From positions 1-64,000 of the forward strand of contig NZ_VCKX01000027.1 in NCBI RefSeq assembly GCF_005889725.1: a DNA stretch of 64,000 nt, read 5' to 3'. The translations under genes and the position numbers were made by a program. This document shows, piece by piece, positions 61,935 to 64,000 of this stretch (positions are counted from its first letter, which is position 1; each line of letters starts with the position of its first letter). The notes under the pieces are model-generated. The model was not told where the DNA came from, did not search any database, and was given only the letters and a program-made list of their open reading frames with translations. Origin of the DNA: Nonomuraea zeae (GTDB taxonomy: Bacteria; Actinomycetota; Actinomycetes; Streptosporangiales; Streptosporangiaceae).

Positions 61935-62720
61935 GTGGAGACTCCCCCGCCCCGCGGTTCGGAACGGCGAGTGGCCGAAGCGTTCATCTCGCTGGCTGAC
62001 ACGCTGGTGACCGGGTTCGACATCATCGACTTCATGCACGGCCTGGCCGAGCAGTGTGTGGACCTGCTGGGTGTGGACGCCGTCGGCCTGCTGGTCACCG
62101 ACCAGCGCGGGCGTCTGCAGGTGATGGGCGCCTCCAGTGAGCAGACCCGGCTGCTGGAGCTGTTCCAGCTGCAGAACGACCAAGGCCCCTGCCTGGTCTG
62201 CTTCCGCTCGGGCCGGCCGGTGCACTGCGCCGACCTGACCGGCCCGCAGGCCGGTGCCTGGCCGCGGTTCGCCGAGCAGGCTCGCTTGGCGGGGTTCCGC
62301 GCGGTGAGCGCGTTCCCGATGCGCCTGCGCGAGCAGGTCATCGGCGCGATGAACCTGTTCCAGCTCCACCCGGGCGAGCTGGACGCGGGCACCGCCGGGC
62401 TGGCTCAGGCGATGGCCGACATCGCCACCATCGGCCTGCTGCAGGAACGAGCCATCCGCGAGAGCGAGGTGCTGTCGGAGCAGCTGCATCGCGCCCTAGA
62501 CAGCCGGGTGGTCATCGAACAGGCCAAGGGCATGCTGGGCGAACGGCACGCGCTGCCCATGGACGAGGCGTTCACCCTGCTGCGAAGCCACGCTCGCAGC
62601 AGCCATCAGAACCTGACCGACTTGGCCCGATCGATGGTGACACGTACCACCGACCTGCAGCCTTCGGACTCCGACCAAGGCTCGCCGGCCCCGCCCGAGG
62701 AGCATCGGCCCGAATCCTGA
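61935..62720 (+). CDS. GAF and ANTAR domain RNA-binding regulator
   Basis: A 261-residue cytoplasmic antiterminator-type regulator. A GAF sensor domain (about residues 25-160: VDLLGVDAVGLLVTDQRG, then QNDQGPCLVCFRSGRPVHCADL) is followed by an ANTAR RNA-binding helix bundle near residues 185-240 with ALDSRVVIEQAKGMLGERHALPMDEAFTLLRSHAR. ANTAR proteins bind paired hairpins in RNA to prevent termination; the GAF ligand is unknown. GTG 61935 fits the leaderless promoter; a GTG at 61911 is the alternative. Confidence 0.9.
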   Translation: METPPPRGSERRVAEAFISLADTLVTGFDIIDFMHGLAEQCVDLLGVDAVGLLVTDQRGRLQVMGASSEQTRLLELFQLQNDQGPCLVCFRSGRPVHCADLTGPQAGAWPRFAEQARLAGFRAVSAFPMRLREQVIGAMNLFQLHPGELDAGTAGLAQAMADIATIGLLQERAIRESEVLSEQLHRALDSRVVIEQAKGMLGERHALPMDEAFTLLRSHARSSHQNLTDLARSMVTRTTDLQPSDSDQGSPAPPEEHRPES

Positions 62721-63029
62721 CACCCACGCGGACCCCGGCGCGGGTGCCCTCCGCACGCGTGGTGACGGCGGCCTCATCGGCGAGCTGGTTGGTCAGCCGG
62801 CACCGCGCTGATGGCGCAGCATGACGCTCTGCCTCCCACCGGGGTGTACACCAGCATGGCCGGGGCCGAGACGCCGTTCAGCCCACCAGGAGGGGTGAGC
62901 TGTGATCAGTTCCCGCGATGAGCTTTGCTTGAAACGCCGATATCCGTCTCCAGGCAGACGGCGTTGACTGGCAGTGTCCGGTTGCCTGTTTCGGGCGGGA
63001 CGTGCCGACGATATCGGGTGGAGACGATC
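62721..63029. other. Spacer before a small membrane protein gene
   Basis: Open frames in this 309-base stretch show no family features. GATCAGTTCCCGCG and nearby sequence give no clear promoter. I see nothing of note apart from the GGAGA ribosome site (63019-63023) of the next gene. Confidence 0.3.
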
Positions 63030-63602
63030 ATGCCTACCGAGGCCGTGATATGGGTGGCCGTCATCGTCGGGGTGATGGCGGTGGTGCCGGCCTCCGGCTT
63101 CTTCTTGTTGCGCAGGCGTCGAGGTCGCCTGCGCGAGCGATTCGGTCCCGGGTACGGGCGTACGGTTGCCGCCGCGGGCGACCGCAGGGCGGCCGAGCGT
63201 GAGGTCCGAGCCCGAACGCGATCAAGCCCACTCGACATACAGCCGCTCGATCCCGAGTCCCGCCGCGGCTATGCGGAGAGGTGGGCCGCGGTTCAGGAGC
63301 GTTTCGTCAACGAGCCGAGTCCCGCGGTCAGCGAAGCCGATCTGCTGGTGCGGGCCGTCATGGCCAAACGCGGATACAGCACTGAGGACTTCGCGCAGCA
63401 GGCGTCCGACCTGTCATTGCGACACAGCCGCACTCTGGAGCACTACCGCCAAGCCCATGAGATCAGCAGGCGTGCGGGGGACCGTTGGGTGTCGATCCAG
63501 GAGCTACGGCAGGCCATGACGCACTATCAAGCCTTGTTCGACGACCTCATCGAGGTGCCCAGCGGACCGTCCGGGCTCGGGCAGCCGCTCGACCACCCAT
63601 GA
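63030..63602 (+). CDS. Small single-pass membrane protein of unknown function
   Basis: A 190-residue protein with one hydrophobic segment at residues 5-27 (VIWVAVIVGVMAVVPASGFFLL) directly followed by a very basic stretch (RRRRGRLRERFG) and a largely helical cytoplasmic domain. Later parts read SRRGYAERWAAVQERFVNEPSPAVSEADLLVRAVMAKRGY and LEHYRQAHEISRRAGD. This layout is seen in actinomycete proteins often found next to CsbD-like genes, which is also the case here. ATG 63030 has GGAGA six bases upstream. No enzyme motif is seen. Confidence 0.75.
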   Translation: MPTEAVIWVAVIVGVMAVVPASGFFLLRRRRGRLRERFGPGYGRTVAAAGDRRAAEREVRARTRSSPLDIQPLDPESRRGYAERWAAVQERFVNEPSPAVSEADLLVRAVMAKRGYSTEDFAQQASDLSLRHSRTLEHYRQAHEISRRAGDRWVSIQELRQAMTHYQALFDDLIEVPSGPSGLGQPLDHP

Positions 63603-63847
63603 CACGCCCGTACGGGTCCTCGTCAGTGAACCGCAGGCGCTTGGCGGGGCGCGTCACGCTCATCTGTTCCGGTGATAACCAGCCGGATCCTTGCTCATTT
63701 CCCCACCGCGGACCGGCAGGGACACTGGAACTCCAAGCCGCCTGAGCGCGGTGCGTGTCCGCCCGCACGACGTCATGGTTGACGGGGCACACAGATCAAA
63801 TGGTCTGCCCGGGTGACGGTCGAGCGGGGCGGTGAAGGGAAGTCACG
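63603..63847. other. Spacer before the CsbD-like gene
   Basis: No gene or hairpin is supported in these 245 bases. GAAGGGA (63834-63840) is the ribosome site of the next gene. I looked for a stress-sigma promoter (GTTT then GGGTA at normal spacing) and did not find one. Confidence 0.3.
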
Positions 63848-64000
63848 ATGAGCCTCAGCAGGAAGATCAGAGACAAGGCGCAGGCCGTCAGGGGCTGGGC
63901 CAGGCAGCGGTTCGGCCGCGCCACCGGCAACCAGCGTCTGCAGACTGAGGGCAAGTCCGATCGGGTCATGGGCAATCTGAAGCAGGCCGGTGGGAAGGTC
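63848..64000 (+). CDS. CsbD-like stress protein, cut by the window edge
   Basis: The first 51 residues of a small basic protein are present: MSLSRKIRDKAQAVRGWARQ then RFGRATGNQRLQTEGKSD and RVMGNLKQAGGKV. The spacing of GxxTGN.xLQxEGKxDxxxGxxKQAGGK is the CsbD pattern, a small general-stress protein of unknown activity. The C-terminus is outside the window. It is probably coupled in function to the preceding membrane protein gene. Confidence 0.8.
   Translation, partial: MSLSRKIRDKAQAVRGWARQRFGRATGNQRLQTEGKSDRVMGNLKQAGGKV

Overview
The window is very GC-rich DNA with frequent GTG starts, many 4-base ATGA/GTGA gene overlaps, several promoters placed so that transcripts would be leaderless, a conservon (sensor kinase, Roadblock, DUF742 and G-protein genes) and a glucosyl-3-phosphoglycerate synthase gene. 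Together these point to a filamentous actinomycete, plausibly of the Streptosporangiaceae type; the family-level guess is inference. I found no rRNA, tRNA, CRISPR array, insertion sequence or prophage.

1-13.5 kb is a methionine-salvage locus. mtnD diverges from an ABC importer operon ending in mtnK. Facing it is an eight-gene operon: a BMP-type lipoprotein, an ABC ATPase, two permeases, an MtnA-like isomerase, a nucleoside hydrolase, mtnC and mtnB. Read together, the cell could import methylthioribose and methylthioadenosine, cleave the nucleoside hydrolytically, and convert the sugar to ketomethylthiobutyrate. A short sequence (core AGTAGGA) recurs in both salvage promoters and in front of the distant sulfonate importer (42.6-45.3 kb), suggesting a sulfur regulon.

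13.6-26.9 kb holds a secreted S37-type peptidase, a secreted DUF1838 protein, the conservon, a GH2 glycosidase with an MFS transporter, an NmrA-like reductase diverging from a TetR gene over a dense set of palindromes, and a second TetR gene diverging from an amidohydrolase. 26.9-30.9 kb holds two paralogous secreted beta-propeller proteins, tail to tail, whose stop codons share one CTAG.

30.9-41.5 kb is a LacI-centred sugar regulon. One operon encodes an AGE-type epimerase, glucosamine-6-phosphate deaminase, mannonate dehydratase and a fructuronate/mannitol oxidoreductase. The other encodes an SIS protein, a ceramidase-like protein, an N-acetylglucosamine-6-phosphate deacetylase-type enzyme and a sodium/solute symporter. 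An identical 15-base operator lies at both operon promoters, so the substrate is probably a saccharide containing amino sugar and uronic acid.

41.5-56.9 kb holds two methyltransferases, the sulfonate importer with an unusual five-fold repeat of its substrate-binding gene's start region, a TetR-controlled heterodimeric ABC exporter, a pair of unrecognised genes, GpgS, a TetR/MFS pair and an acyl-CoA dehydrogenase. 56.9-64 kb is sparser: an AT-richer stretch leads into a secreted protein built of DKWGHNES repeats, followed by a long hairpin, an ECF sigma-factor remnant, a cupin, a PASTA lipoprotein, a fatty-acid desaturase, an ABM-like protein, a GAF-ANTAR regulator, a small membrane protein and the start of a CsbD-like gene cut by the window edge.
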